From the NCBI RefSeq assembly GCF_900109615.1, contig NZ_FOIX01000002.1:558001-622000 (forward strand): a DNA stretch of 64,000 nt, in the 5' to 3' direction. Of this stretch, positions 7,847 through 17,307 are shown piece by piece. The DNA comes from Kaistella antarctica. Its GTDB lineage: Bacteria > Bacteroidota > Bacteroidia > Flavobacteriales > Weeksellaceae. Both the position numbers and the translations under genes were made by a program. Every line of letters starts with the position of its first letter. The stretch's first letter is position 1. Under the pieces are notes generated by a model. That model was not told the origin of the DNA and searched no databases. It worked only from the letters and a program-made list of their open reading frames with translations.

Positions 7847-9685
7847 ATGAAAAAAAACAAAATTATTAAAAGTGATTTGTCTAATATAGCAATTATCGGA
7901 AGCGGACCGACCGCGCTGTATTTACTAAAATACATTACAGACAATATCGCCGACCTAAAGAAAGAAATTTCTAACATTACAATATTCGAAAAGGAAGAAA
8001 TTTTAGGAATGGGAATGCCTTATTATCCCAAAACTACTGATATCTACAATCTTGCAAATATTTCATCCGAGGAAATCCCGATGATTCAAGAGTCCTTCGG
8101 AGATTGGCTTCGAAGACAAGAGCCAAATCTGTTGAGGAAACTAAATATTGTTGATTTTCCTATTGATGATTCCGAAGTTTACAGTCGAGTCTCTTTAGGT
8201 CATTATTTTGAGGAACAGTTTAAGAAGCTAATAGCCATTCTTGAATTAGAAGGCATTGTAATTTTTCAAAAAGTCAACTGTGAAGTTTCGGATATATCTA
8301 AATCTTTGTACGATGAATTGACAATTACCGACTGCAAAGGAGAAAGATACAATTACTCTACGGTCATCATTGCAAACGGTCATGAGTGGAAAGGAGAGGA
8401 TAAGCCGCAAGCTGGCTATTACGTGTCGCCGTGGCCAATTCATAAATTACTTCCGAAAAAAAATGATTCCTATAATTTTCCGATTGGTACACTTGGCGCA
8501 TCATTAAGCGCTTTTGATGTCGTAACAAGTTTAGCTCATCGACATGGGAAATTTAGCAAGGTTAATGGCAAGTTATTATTTGAATTACATGAAGCTAATC
8601 CAGATTTCAAAATTATATTACACTCTGCCGAAGGTTGGCTGCCTCATCTGCAATATGAGCAGAAAGAGCCTATCAGAGAAATATACCGTCATTTCTCTAG
8701 ATCTCAATTGTTAGGTATAATTGATGAAGACGGTTTGATGAGCATTGAAAACTATTTTAATGATTTATGCCGACCGGCCTTATTAGAATCTTTCCGAAAA
8801 GATCGATTGACTCACGTTGTAGATAAACTACAGGACTTAAAATTCAGTTTTAAAGATCTAGTTGCATTGATGTCAGACAAGCATGATTATGTTAACTCCT
8901 TTCAGGGAATGAAGGAAGAAATGATACCCGCGAGGAATTCAATAGAGCATAAAATTCCAATATACTGGATGGAAACTTTGGATGATTTAATGTACAGCCT
9001 AAATTATCACGGGGAACTCTTGTCAGCAGAAGATCATCTTTTTTTTCATAAAGAAATCATGTCATTCCTGATGAATGTTATAGCAGCATTACCTTTGCAA
9101 TCTGCGGAAATTCTATTGGCACTTTATGACGCGAATTGTATTAAACTAAAAGCGGGATTCGTTAGTTTTCCTGAAGATGCTTTCAATGATGGAGTAACAA
9201 AAATTATCGTAGAATCGCCGGCCGGTGAGAAAGAAGAATTAACTTATCAACTTTTCGTGAATTGTGGCGGTGGTAAGAAGCTGGAACTAGCTGATTTTCC
9301 ATTTCAATCATTGGTAGACGAGGGTATAGTTCGGGCAGCATCAGCTCGTTTCAATAATGCAGCAGACTACAAGAGCCAGACTAAATCAGTAGATAAGAGC
9401 TCTATATTGTCAACTGATAATGGTCCCGAATTAAAACTTTCAGGTATTCAAATTGATTCTAGTTATCGAACAATAAGCAAGTCGGGAGAGGCTAATAACT
9501 TCCTGTACGATATTAATTTCACCCATACTAATGGATTAAGACCCTATTCTTACGGCCTTCAAGCTTGCAGCGCCACAAGTTTAATTTTAGTGGAATCCTG
9601 GATAGCACAAATTATAGAGGGAAATGATGTGAGTGAGGAAATTGAAACAATTACTGAATTGTATGAAGATATTGATGGCTTATAA
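7847..9685 (+). CDS. FAD/NAD(P)-binding flavoprotein (YdhS-like)
   Basis: A 612-residue protein beginning with a Rossmann FAD motif, AIIGSGPTALYLL (about residues 14-26), followed by the family pattern FEKEEILGMGMPYYP. This is the FAD-NAD(P)-binding domain family (PF13454 type) seen in YdhS/HpnW-like proteins. A second dinucleotide element is around IGTLGASLSAFDVV, and a C-terminal part with GLRPYSYGLQACSATSLILVESW closes the fold. The substrate is not known for the family. It lies alone between two gene-poor stretches near umuDC and may belong to acquired DNA, but nothing proves that. Confidence 0.8.
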   Translation: MKKNKIIKSDLSNIAIIGSGPTALYLLKYITDNIADLKKEISNITIFEKEEILGMGMPYYPKTTDIYNLANISSEEIPMIQESFGDWLRRQEPNLLRKLNIVDFPIDDSEVYSRVSLGHYFEEQFKKLIAILELEGIVIFQKVNCEVSDISKSLYDELTITDCKGERYNYSTVIIANGHEWKGEDKPQAGYYVSPWPIHKLLPKKNDSYNFPIGTLGASLSAFDVVTSLAHRHGKFSKVNGKLLFELHEANPDFKIILHSAEGWLPHLQYEQKEPIREIYRHFSRSQLLGIIDEDGLMSIENYFNDLCRPALLESFRKDRLTHVVDKLQDLKFSFKDLVALMSDKHDYVNSFQGMKEEMIPARNSIEHKIPIYWMETLDDLMYSLNYHGELLSAEDHLFFHKEIMSFLMNVIAALPLQSAEILLALYDANCIKLKAGFVSFPEDAFNDGVTKIIVESPAGEKEELTYQLFVNCGGGKKLELADFPFQSLVDEGIVRAASARFNNAADYKSQTKSVDKSSILSTDNGPELKLSGIQIDSSYRTISKSGEANNFLYDINFTHTNGLRPYSYGLQACSATSLILVESWIAQIIEGNDVSEEIETITELYEDIDGL

Positions 9686-9850
9686 AATTAATTGATCGTT
9701 TTAAAAGGCTCCATAATTCTATTTCCTGTTGAGAACTTAGGCTATTATCTGGTGACTCTTTAATAATGATTTAAGCCATCATTTACATTAACTGTTAAAC
9801 TTAATAATTTTTTATTTTCCGAACACTTTAGATGGGATATCAATAAAATC

Positions 9851-10216
9851 ATGAAACCAGACCAACCACAACAGATTAAAAAGGCTGAGGATAATCATAG
9901 AGTAGAACGACCAACTCAAACTGGGTTTTCAAGTCCAGCGACACACTATAATGAACCTAGAATAGATTTGAATTCAGTTCTTGTTCGTAATTCGGAAGCC
10001 ACATTTTATATCCGCGTTATTGATGATGCGGCGGCAGCCTTGGGAATTGATAGGGAAGATGTTCTCATCGTTGATAAATCTTTAACACCGAAAACTAATC
10101 AGTTGGCTGTTGTGATTTTAGACGGTACTTTTCAAATTGTTAGAATGAGTGATGATTTTGAGGACGAGGTAAATATTTGGGGCGTGATCACTTATATTAT
10201 AAAATCAGTGTTATGA
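9851..10216 (+). CDS. umuD: UmuD-like S24 protein lacking catalytic Ser and Lys
   Basis: The 121-residue protein aligns with UmuD, the SOS mutagenesis accessory protein that cleaves itself through a Ser-Lys dyad. The [18 protein letters not shown] segment matches the E. coli cleavage-site region CGFPSPAADYVE, but the Cys is Thr. The catalytic GDSM is replaced by DDAA (Ser to Ala), and the catalytic Lys of EFTVKKL is replaced by Val in TFQIVRM. The loop before the final GVITYIIK is also shorter. The fold seems intact ([15 protein letters not shown]). It should be unable to self-cleave and may act as a permanently full-length or pre-shortened partner of UmuC. It overlaps umuC by 4 bp (ATGA). 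Confidence 0.85.
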   Translation: MKPDQPQQIKKAEDNHRVERPTQTGFSSPATHYNEPRIDLNSVLVRNSEATFYIRVIDDAAAALGIDREDVLIVDKSLTPKTNQLAVVILDGTFQIVRMSDDFEDEVNIWGVITYIIKSVL

Positions 10217-11487
10217 TAGCGCTTGTCGATTGCAATAGCTTTTATGCGTCCTGCGAACTGGTTTTCCGGCCTGATTTACGAGGTAAACCAGTAATTGTCC
10301 TTAGCAATAACGATGGCTGTGTAATTGCCGCAAATAAAGAAGCAAAGGCTTTGGCTGAGATGCCAATGTTTCAGCCGATTTTTAAGATTAAAAAGTTTCT
10401 AGATGACCACCAGGTTACTTATTTTTCCTCCAATTATACCCTTTATAGTGATATGTCTAATAGGGTAATGAACACACTCAGGTTGTTCTCTCCCTTAGTC
10501 GAAGAGTATAGCATTGATGAAAGTTTTGTTGATTTATCACATTCTTCAACAACAGCTTTCCATAGTATTGGAACAATAATAAAAAGTACGGTTGAAAAAA
10601 ACACAGGTATTCCAGTCGGCGTTGGGATTGCAAAAACAAAGTCGTTGGCAAAACTTGCCAATAAATTTGCCAAGAAAATTCCAGAGCATAAGGATGTATA
10701 TGTTGTGGATACAGAAGAAAAAAGAAAACATTTGCTTCGGAGTTTAAAGGTGAAAGATATTTGGGGCATAGGAAAACAGCATGCTGAGAAATTGCAAAAA
10801 AATAACATACAAACTGCCTTAGAGTTTGCGAATATGCCGATGGCTTGGGTTAGAAAAGAAATGACCGTTATTGGTGAGCGACTTTGGAGAGAATTAAATA
10901 ACGAACCGTGCTTGCATTTAATCGCACTGCCTGAGGCGAAACAAGGAATTGGTACAGCAAAATCCTTTGGTAAAAAGCTTACGGATTATAGTCTGATAGA
11001 AGAAGCTTGCAGTTATTATGTGGCAGAAGTAGCAGATTTATTAAGGCAACAAAAAAGCTCCGCTTCGAAGATTGAAGTCTCAATTCAGACTAATTATCAA
11101 AATGTACAAGACCATCAATATCAAAATAAAATTATAATCACTTTAGATAGTCCTTCGAACAGTACCATAAAGTTGACTAAAGAAGCTTTGAAAGGACTCA
11201 AGCAAATTTATAAACCAGGCTATCGTTATAAAAAAGTAGGCGTCAATTTATTACAGTTGGTTCCTGACAATGAGATTCAAACTAATTTATTTGAAATCAA
11301 AAATAAAACTGAAAGTAAAGAAATTACAGATGTAATTGACGCTCTAAATAACAAGTTTGGCAAGAATAAGGTAAAAATTGCGACGGTTGGTAATCGTGAA
11401 AAAGAATGGGCGCTAATTAAAGAACATCGCAGTCCGCGGTTTACGACACAGTGGGATGAACTTTTAACAATTGGAAGAAAAAGCTAA
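10213..11487 (+). CDS. umuC: Y-family DNA polymerase V catalytic subunit UmuC
   Basis: The 424-residue product starts [15 protein letters not shown], the signature of UmuC with the first metal-binding Asp. [10 protein letters not shown] carries the other catalytic acidic residues. Thumb helix-hairpin-helix ([15 protein letters not shown]) and little-finger regions follow. A longer frame beginning at 10177 exists, but the ATG at 10213 gives the canonical N terminus and overlaps the umuD stop as ATGA, indicating translational coupling. Its job is error-prone bypass of DNA lesions, normally together with processed UmuD. No known SOS box was recognised upstream. Confidence 0.93.
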   Translation: MIALVDCNSFYASCELVFRPDLRGKPVIVLSNNDGCVIAANKEAKALAEMPMFQPIFKIKKFLDDHQVTYFSSNYTLYSDMSNRVMNTLRLFSPLVEEYSIDESFVDLSHSSTTAFHSIGTIIKSTVEKNTGIPVGVGIAKTKSLAKLANKFAKKIPEHKDVYVVDTEEKRKHLLRSLKVKDIWGIGKQHAEKLQKNNIQTALEFANMPMAWVRKEMTVIGERLWRELNNEPCLHLIALPEAKQGIGTAKSFGKKLTDYSLIEEACSYYVAEVADLLRQQKSSASKIEVSIQTNYQNVQDHQYQNKIIITLDSPSNSTIKLTKEALKGLKQIYKPGYRYKKVGVNLLQLVPDNEIQTNLFEIKNKTESKEITDVIDALNNKFGKNKVKIATVGNREKEWALIKEHRSPRFTTQWDELLTIGRKS

Positions 11488-11935
11488 TCTAAGTGGAGAT
11501 TAAATCCATATCTCTGTGTACAAAAGCATTTTATGCTTTAATATCGATGTCTATTTGATGGAAAAGGAAGGGAATTCTCCACGAGTAAATTATAAAATCG
11601 ACTGATTGGAATTGTAATTCAGGACAATTGTTGGGGCGTTCTCCTCATGCAAATCTTGCAACCCATTTCTAGAAAGTCGCATTAAAACTGCGGTACATTC
11701 TTCCCTTGGAAGCGGGAAATAGCACGGTGACTGCTCTAAAGAAATTGACATTTACTTGGCGGGATATTATGAATATTAGCGTGGGAAAATATAAGCGTCA
11801 ATCTTGGTGAGCATCTTAGTATGAATATTACAAAATAGCATCAACGTGCCTTTTATTTGAAATAGAATTAATTCCCCCTTATCTTTTTTCACTAAAAATT
11901 TTCAGATTCTAATTTTTCTTAAATAATTTTCAAAA
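11488..11935. other. Gene-poor stretch between umuC and tssD
   Basis: About 450 bases with no intact gene. A short open translation, LPLEAGNSTVTALKK and what follows (about 11704-11800), looks protein-like and could be the decayed end of a gene, but I cannot name a family. From 11936 the tssD control region begins. Confidence 0.4.
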
Positions 11936-11983
11936 TTGTAGTAGAATTACTACAAAGATTTTAATAAAGTGGTTTTATCTTTG
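11936..11983 (+). promoter_or_regulatory. tssD promoter with upstream palindrome
   Basis: TATCTTTG (11976-11983) matches the -7 box, 77 bp before the tssD start. A palindrome with perfect 8-bp arms, TTGTAGTA-GAAT-TACTACAA (11936-11955), lies 20 bp upstream, about where the -33 region or an activator/repressor site would be. A dimeric regulator binding here is an inference. Confidence 0.55.
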
Positions 11984-12059
11984 AGATATCAAAAGCGTAA
12001 GACTTTAGATGAAACAAAAATAATTCAACAATCAAATAACAATTTAAAATTTAGAAATC

Positions 12060-12467
12060 ATGGCAGCAAACAATTCAAGAGGCGTTCTGAAATTCAATGG
12101 AGGAGCAGAACAAAAAGTGTTAAAATTAAACTATAGTGTATCAAGATCTACCGACGTTTCCGGACGGGTAGCTTCAGATCCTTCAAATGCTTTAATTAAA
12201 ATTACCATCGAGGCGACAGAAGATGCGCACGTACTGGAAAGTTTATTAAACGGTAAATACAAACCAACAACTGGTGAAATTACTTTCAATAAATCCCACG
12301 AAGAAGGAACTTTGATCAACCTAAAATGGAACAACGGCTACGTAATCCAGCATGAAGTTGATTTCGACGCGATCGATTCAGACAATATGTTGATTTCTTT
12401 CGTAGTGAGTGCAGAGAAAATCGACTACGGTACGTCTGCTTATGAAGGAGTTTGGCCTGGTAAATAG
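12060..12467 (+). CDS. tssD: T6SS tube protein TssD (Hcp), Bacteroidota type iii
   Basis: The 135-residue protein has the features of the Bacteroidota Hcp family: the N terminus NSRGVLKFNGGAEQKVLKLNYSVSRSTDVSGRVASDPSNALIKI and the strand pattern of a hexameric ring that stacks into the inner tube of a contractile type VI secretion system. The centre has HVLESLLNGKYKPTTGEITF, and the C terminus ISFVVSAEKIDYG. No signal peptide, as expected. It is followed by a strong terminator and then vgrG, so tssD is a single-gene transcript that can be made in large amount. The sheath and baseplate genes are not in this window. Confidence 0.92.
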   Translation: MAANNSRGVLKFNGGAEQKVLKLNYSVSRSTDVSGRVASDPSNALIKITIEATEDAHVLESLLNGKYKPTTGEITFNKSHEEGTLINLKWNNGYVIQHEVDFDAIDSDNMLISFVVSAEKIDYGTSAYEGVWPGK

Positions 12468-12509
12468 AGATAAAATGTAAACATTACTATACATTTTAAA
12501 ACTACATTA

Positions 12510-12560
12510 AAAATTCCTGATAGAGGTGCAGTATGCAGATTTTATCGGGAATTTTTTTTT
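12510..12560 (+). terminator. Terminator after tssD
   Basis: AAAATTCCTGATA (12510-12522) pairs with TATCGGGAATTTT (12543-12555) with one G-U pair, followed by a long T run. Confidence 0.85.
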
Positions 12561-12806
12561 AAAATCCATTTTCATTCATAGTACTTTTCAGGACAAAAGA
12601 AATTTAATTTATTAATGTTAAAGCAATCATTTTTTTATTAAAGGATTAACATTTTAATAAAGAATAGTTTTTATGTTTGATAAATCTTTTGATTAAGAAC
12701 AATTTAAGTGTCTGTTTTTAAGATTAAAGGTTTAATTTTAGTACATCAATTTTTGCGAAAAAAATGGGAAACGTATTAATTAGGTAAAAATTTACCTAAT
12801 ATTTGT
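12561..12806. other. AT-rich spacer before vgrG
   Basis: Nothing gene-like is seen between the tssD terminator and the heptamer tract. A small inverted repeat, TTAGGTAAA-AA-TTTACCTAA (about 12780-12799), could be a regulator site. Confidence 0.4.
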
Positions 12807-12876
12807 TATCAACTATCAACTATCAACTATCAACTATCAACCATCAACCATCAACCATCAACCATCAATCATCATT
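12807..12876 (+). repeat. Heptamer tandem repeat TATCAAC/CATCAAC
   Basis: Ten contiguous 7-bp units: five exact TATCAAC, three CATCAAC, then CATCAAT and CATCATT. The tract ends 19 bp before the vgrG start codon, inside its probable 5' untranslated region. Confidence 0.9.
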
Positions 12877-12895
12877 CACCTAACACCCAATAATT

Positions 12896-14854
12896 ATGGC
12901 AAAAACAAACGGAACTTCAGCACCTACTTTCAAGCCTGATAATAGTGCGAAATCGATTTCTGCCAGTCAGGTTTTTGGAATCAACAGACTCGTGAAACTT
13001 TTGGTGGTAATCGAAGGAAAAGTCATTTCCCATTACAAACATTTCAATTTAAGCCAACACAGTGGAAAACATCATCGCTTTGAAATCGTTTTAGCGTATG
13101 ATTCTTTGGGAAATCGCGAGAATCAAAACTTAGAATCCTCCAATGAGTTTTTAGGAAAAAGACTTACCATTGTTCAAAAATATAAAGATATTCCAGACAG
13201 TCCAGAGCGAACATTTGTAGGCGTCATCACTGAAGTTGGTTATTTGCAGGATCAAAGTGGACTCGGAAATATTGTGCTTTCAGGTTACAGTCCGACAATC
13301 CTATTGGACGCTGCGCCACATACCCAAAGTTTTGGTGGAGCGCAACCCGTGAACATGAGTATCATTGCCAATCAACTGATTAAAGAAGGTATAAATACTG
13401 GCAGTTATGATGTTAGAGTAGATGCGAATGATTACTCAGAAATTATCTACAGTTCTCAATACAATGAAACGCATTACAACTATCTGGCAAGAATGGCCGA
13501 AGCGTACGGTGAGCAGTTTTATTATGACGGTGAAGTCTTGCATTTTGGCAAATTGCCTGCTCAAAATCAACCGTTATCCCTGATTTATGGCAGCAACGTC
13601 AATGATATTAAAATAGAAATAAAAGCAGTTCACACCAAACCTCAGTTTTACGGCTACAACAGCAGTCAGAATGCTAAACTGACTTCGGGTGCAACTCCGG
13701 CAAAACATAAAAGTGATCTGGCGAATATTGCTTACAAAAAAAATGATTCTGAAAGCGCAATCTTTAAAACACCAGCTTTACAGATAGCTCCAATTCGTGC
13801 GACGACCGATAAAGATGTGGTGAATTCTCAAACAAGCGCAGCAGGAAGTAAAGCTGTGGAAGTATTGCATGTAAGTGGAACCACCACAATCCCATTTTTA
13901 TATCCAGGTTGTGTAGCAGATCTGGAAATGCGCAAAGAAGACAGCAATCAGACTTCCTATTTTACACGATTAATGATTGTTGAAACTATGCACGATGTCG
14001 ATACACTCGGACATTACAAAGGCACGTTCAAAGCTATTGCGAGTGATACAGGATTTTTACCAAAACCAGAATTCACAACGCCAATCGCACAACCACAACT
14101 AGCCACGGTTATTTCCAACACCGATCCCTCAGGACAAGGCAGAGTAACGGTAAAATTCGACTGGCAATTGCACGACACCACAGATTTTATCCGAATGATG
14201 AGTCCGGATGCAGGCGGAACGGATCAGGTTTCTCAGAATAGAGGTTATGTTGCCATCCCAGAAGTTGGTGACCAGGTGATGGTGGGTTTTGTACACAATC
14301 ATCCTGATAGACCTTTTGTGATGGGTGGAATGTTTCATGGCCAGGTTGGATTGGGAGGTGGAGCGGATAACCGCGTGAAATCTATCCAAACCAGAAGTGG
14401 GCACCGCATTGTTTTTACAGAAGATGAAAGCATTATTATAAGTGATAAATCTGGAAATGAAATTCATTTAGATACTACGGGAAGCAACATTAATATTACC
14501 GCGCCTGAAACGATGACGCTGAATTGTAAGAATATGAATATTAACGTTGCGGAAAATATGTCGGCTTTCGTAGGAAATAACCAGAGTACAACAGTTGGTC
14601 AAAATCAAAGTAATTCTGTAGGTATGAATCAAACAGAAAGCGTGGGAATGATGAAAAATCTTTCAGTTGGTGCTAGTTTTATGACCAATGTTGTAGGTAA
14701 TTTAATGGAATTTGTAAAAGGAAACAGAGAATCTAAAGCGAAAGAAGTTAAAGAGCAATCAAAGATGCGACAGATTGTTTCGGAAGAAAATAATGATATC
14801 CATTCGAAAAAGACGTTCAATAACAATAGCGGTGAAAATTCTAAAATGCATTAA
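12896..14854 (+). CDS. vgrG: T6SS spike protein VgrG (TssI), full length
   Basis: The 652-residue protein forms the trimeric spike at the tip of the T6SS tube. The N-terminal part (about 30-390) has the gp27-like base (HRFEIVLAYDSLG, FVGVITEVGYL, YNYLARMAEAYGEQFYYDG). The central OB-fold gp5-like part follows (about 397-520; DPSGQGRVTVKFDW, PEVGDQVMVGFVHNHPDRPFVMGGMFHG). The needle is a repetitive beta-helix (NMNINVAENMSAFVGNNQSTTVGQNQ and so on). Segment 14084-14560 is nearly duplicated in the two truncated copies at 16526 and 19419. The tail differs from the other copies, fitting a cargo-specific tip. The effector gene starts 4 bp after the stop. Confidence 0.94.
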   Translation: MAKTNGTSAPTFKPDNSAKSISASQVFGINRLVKLLVVIEGKVISHYKHFNLSQHSGKHHRFEIVLAYDSLGNRENQNLESSNEFLGKRLTIVQKYKDIPDSPERTFVGVITEVGYLQDQSGLGNIVLSGYSPTILLDAAPHTQSFGGAQPVNMSIIANQLIKEGINTGSYDVRVDANDYSEIIYSSQYNETHYNYLARMAEAYGEQFYYDGEVLHFGKLPAQNQPLSLIYGSNVNDIKIEIKAVHTKPQFYGYNSSQNAKLTSGATPAKHKSDLANIAYKKNDSESAIFKTPALQIAPIRATTDKDVVNSQTSAAGSKAVEVLHVSGTTTIPFLYPGCVADLEMRKEDSNQTSYFTRLMIVETMHDVDTLGHYKGTFKAIASDTGFLPKPEFTTPIAQPQLATVISNTDPSGQGRVTVKFDWQLHDTTDFIRMMSPDAGGTDQVSQNRGYVAIPEVGDQVMVGFVHNHPDRPFVMGGMFHGQVGLGGGADNRVKSIQTRSGHRIVFTEDESIIISDKSGNEIHLDTTGSNINITAPETMTLNCKNMNINVAENMSAFVGNNQSTTVGQNQSNSVGMNQTESVGMMKNLSVGASFMTNVVGNLMEFVKGNRESKAKEVKEQSKMRQIVSEENNDIHSKKTFNNNSGENSKMH

Positions 14855-14857
14855 GAT

Positions 14858-15925
14858 ATGTCGATTACAAGAATAACAGGAGGAGAGCACAGGACAGAAA
14901 TCGAAGGAAGCTGGACTGTTTACACTGATGAGTTTGAGGCCTATGCTGGAAACATTAGTCATTTTACTGCTAAAAATGGGACTTTAATCGGCAATCCCGA
15001 AAAAGCACCTGAAGATTTGTCAGATAATGCATACCTCCCAGTTATCATCATCAATGAATCTACAGAAGAATACTACGATGTACAAACTTTAAAAAGCACA
15101 TGGAATTTGAGCAATCTTGTAGAACCTTCTCATAGAAAACCTTTCGTAAAGAATGTGAAATTTAAAACTTTAGATAAAATTATACCAATTAATTTTGATG
15201 TAAGAAAAGGAAATCCGACAGCAAATGATTCTGATGGAGGACATATTACGGCAATTTCTTTCAATAGTAAAAATGAAAACCTGGGCAAAGTTATTTTTGA
15301 AAATTTAAAATATGATGATCATTTTGTTTTTGAATGGGATAAAACAAAAGATATTGCGCAAGTAGATTTTTACGCTGATGACAATGACTCTTTCTTTGAT
15401 GGAGGTGTAGAAAATGTGTTTTGTGGAGCTGTGAAATATAAAAAAAGTAGGATATGGGAAATTTGGGAAGCATATCCTAAGGGTGATCAAATCACGCGTG
15501 ATGAACTTTTTGAAAAAGTAGGAGGCTATTTAAAAAGATGGTATGATGAAATCAAAGCATTACCCAAAAATGATAAAAGGTATATTAGTTTAGATAATAC
15601 CTGCGCCATGAGAATGAGTTGGGCCCTTAACCATTCTAATAATTTAGTTCCGGAAAAAAATGAAGGTGCATATAAAACCTTCAAAGGAAGAAATAATTTA
15701 AATTATTTTATCACCGTTGATAATATTAGAAAATATCTATTGGAGACCATTTCGAAACAGCCAATAAAAGTTGATAGATTAACGGAAAATGAAGTTTTAT
15801 TTATTGAAACTGAATGTGGCTGGGATGATGCAACAGGACATGTTGACATCATGGTAGATCGTGTTTATGGAACTGATTACCACTTAGAATGTCAAACGGT
15901 AGTAGGTTGGACAGATATTGATTAA
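14858..15925 (+). CDS. T6SS effector with Tae4-like peptidoglycan amidase domain
   Basis: The 355-residue protein has an N-terminal region without signal peptide (1-about 190) and a C-terminal domain resembling Tae4 amidases, which cut the D-Glu to meso-DAP bond of peptidoglycan. Tae4 marks are WEAYPKG, NTCAMRMSWALNHS with catalytic Cys249, and WDDATGHVDIM with catalytic His328 and Asp330. Stand-alone Tae4 proteins are about 160 residues, so this one carries about 190 extra residues. Residues 1-50 (TRI..G...TEI.....Y...A..IS....G...GNPEKAP) resemble the start of the two later effectors, suggesting a delivery module. It follows vgrG by 4 bp and precedes a Tai4-like lipoprotein. Confidence 0.85.
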   Translation: MSITRITGGEHRTEIEGSWTVYTDEFEAYAGNISHFTAKNGTLIGNPEKAPEDLSDNAYLPVIIINESTEEYYDVQTLKSTWNLSNLVEPSHRKPFVKNVKFKTLDKIIPINFDVRKGNPTANDSDGGHITAISFNSKNENLGKVIFENLKYDDHFVFEWDKTKDIAQVDFYADDNDSFFDGGVENVFCGAVKYKKSRIWEIWEAYPKGDQITRDELFEKVGGYLKRWYDEIKALPKNDKRYISLDNTCAMRMSWALNHSNNLVPEKNEGAYKTFKGRNNLNYFITVDNIRKYLLETISKQPIKVDRLTENEVLFIETECGWDDATGHVDIMVDRVYGTDYHLECQTVVGWTDID

Positions 15926-15942
15926 TTACAAAATAAAATATT

Positions 15943-16476
15943 ATGAATTTCAGCAATAAATTATTAATAATAATAATATTTTTCTTCATAATTCTTGGAT
16001 GTAAAAAAGAAAATACAACTGCCAATATTCACAAAACTATAGATGAGCAAAAACTTGAAATAGATGTAAATTACATAAAAGATATTGACACATCTTCAGT
16101 AGGCATTTTAGTTAGAAAAAAGAATAAAACACAGGAGGATAAGTTACTTATTTTAAAAAATACTGCTTTTTGTCTATGTTACAGCAAAGAAGAACAATTT
16201 GTTTTACAAGTAAATCCTGATAATTACAATGTAATAGGAGATAATACCATACAGGCCTATGTACAAAATAGTGATATTGAAACACAATTACTTATTAGAA
16301 ATAAAGAACTGAATAAACTAGTTGACAATTGGCATAAAAAAGTTTACAGAACTAAACCGAAAGAAGAAAAATCTGATCAAAAATCTTTTCTAATTATTAT
16401 GAAATGTCTCGATTTCTATAATAGTAAAGAACTTAAAGATTACATAGATTCCCTTAGAATTAATAAGACCATTTAA
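15943..16476 (+). CDS. Tai4-like immunity lipoprotein
   Basis: The 177-residue product has a lipoprotein signal (MNFSNKLLIIIIFFFIILGC, Cys20), placing it in the periplasm, where a Tae4 amidase would act. The C-terminal segment FLIIMKCLDFYNSKELKDYI and the centre AFCLCYSK resemble Tai4 immunity proteins, which plug the amidase active site as dimers. The gene follows the Tae4-like effector by 17 bp. Membrane tethering is unusual, as classic Tai4 is soluble periplasmic. The call depends on both weak similarity and strong position. Confidence 0.75.
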   Translation: MNFSNKLLIIIIFFFIILGCKKENTTANIHKTIDEQKLEIDVNYIKDIDTSSVGILVRKKNKTQEDKLLILKNTAFCLCYSKEEQFVLQVNPDNYNVIGDNTIQAYVQNSDIETQLLIRNKELNKLVDNWHKKVYRTKPKEEKSDQKSFLIIMKCLDFYNSKELKDYIDSLRINKTI

Positions 16477-16495
16477 AAATCACTTTAAGGATTGC

Positions 16496-17305
16496 TTGCT
16501 CGCGATTTCAAACGCTAAATTTTCAATTGCACAACCGCAATTAGCCACCGTAATATCCAACACTGATCCGTCAGGGCAAGGACGCGTGACCGTTCGCTTC
16601 GATTGGCAAATGCACGACACGACCAATTTTATCCGTATGATGCCTCCAGACGCAGGTGGAACGGATCAGGTGTCACAGAATCGTGGTTATGTTGCAATCC
16701 CCGAAGTGGGTGATCAAGTGATGGTCGGATTTGTACACAATCATCCGGATCGTCCTTTCGTCATGGGTGGTATGTTTCATGGACAGGTTGGATTAGGTGG
16801 TGGAGCGGATAACCGTGTGAAATCCATTCAAACCAGAAGTGGACATCGAATCGTTTTTACGGAAGACGAAAGCATAATTATCACTGATAAATCCGGAAAT
16901 GAAATCCATTTAGATACGACGGGAAGTAATATTAATATTACGGCACCAGAGACGATGACGCTGAATTGTAAGAATATGAATATCAATGTAGGGGAAAATA
17001 TGACCACGAATGTGGGTATGAATGCAAGTGAAATGATTGGAATGAATAATACTCAAATGGTTGGCATGAACACTACCCAAAGTATTGGTGCGATGAAAAT
17101 GACTTCTGTCTTGGGAGATGCAAGCACATTTATTACTGGAAAATTAATGGAAATTATTGAAGGTGATGTGCATAGTGAGACGAAACAGGGAAAGACTGTA
17201 GTCAACTCAGAAGGCGGCATTGAAACTAACTCTAATGCATCTATTAATAGACATGCCCAGGAAGAAGTGCAACATAATAGCGGAGAGAAATCTAAAGCAC
17301 ACTAA
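16496..17305 (+). pseudogene. Orphan vgrG 3' fragment (OB fold and needle), cassette 2
   Basis: The 269-codon open frame aligns with VgrG from IAQPQLATVISNTDPSGQ onward and lacks the whole N-terminal base domain. From 16526 it is almost the same as the first VgrG; about six amino-acid differences were counted over some 157 aligned residues up to NMNINV. After this the needle tail is different (GENMTTNVGMNASEMIG, SINRHAQEEVQHNSGEKSKAH). No ATG is present; TTG at 16496 is the only near start. The fragment is intact in frame but cannot build a complete spike alone. It looks like a displaced tip kept next to its effector, ready to replace the active tip by recombination. Confidence 0.85.
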
Positions 17306-17307
17306 AG

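Noticed and set aside
12807-12876. Possible CRISPR-like array
   Set aside because: The repeat unit is 7 bp with no spacers; it is a simple tandem tract.
16496-17305. Calling the second vgrG a functional short spike gene
   Set aside because: The whole base domain needed for trimer attachment to the tube is missing and there is no ATG; it is better described as an orphan fragment.
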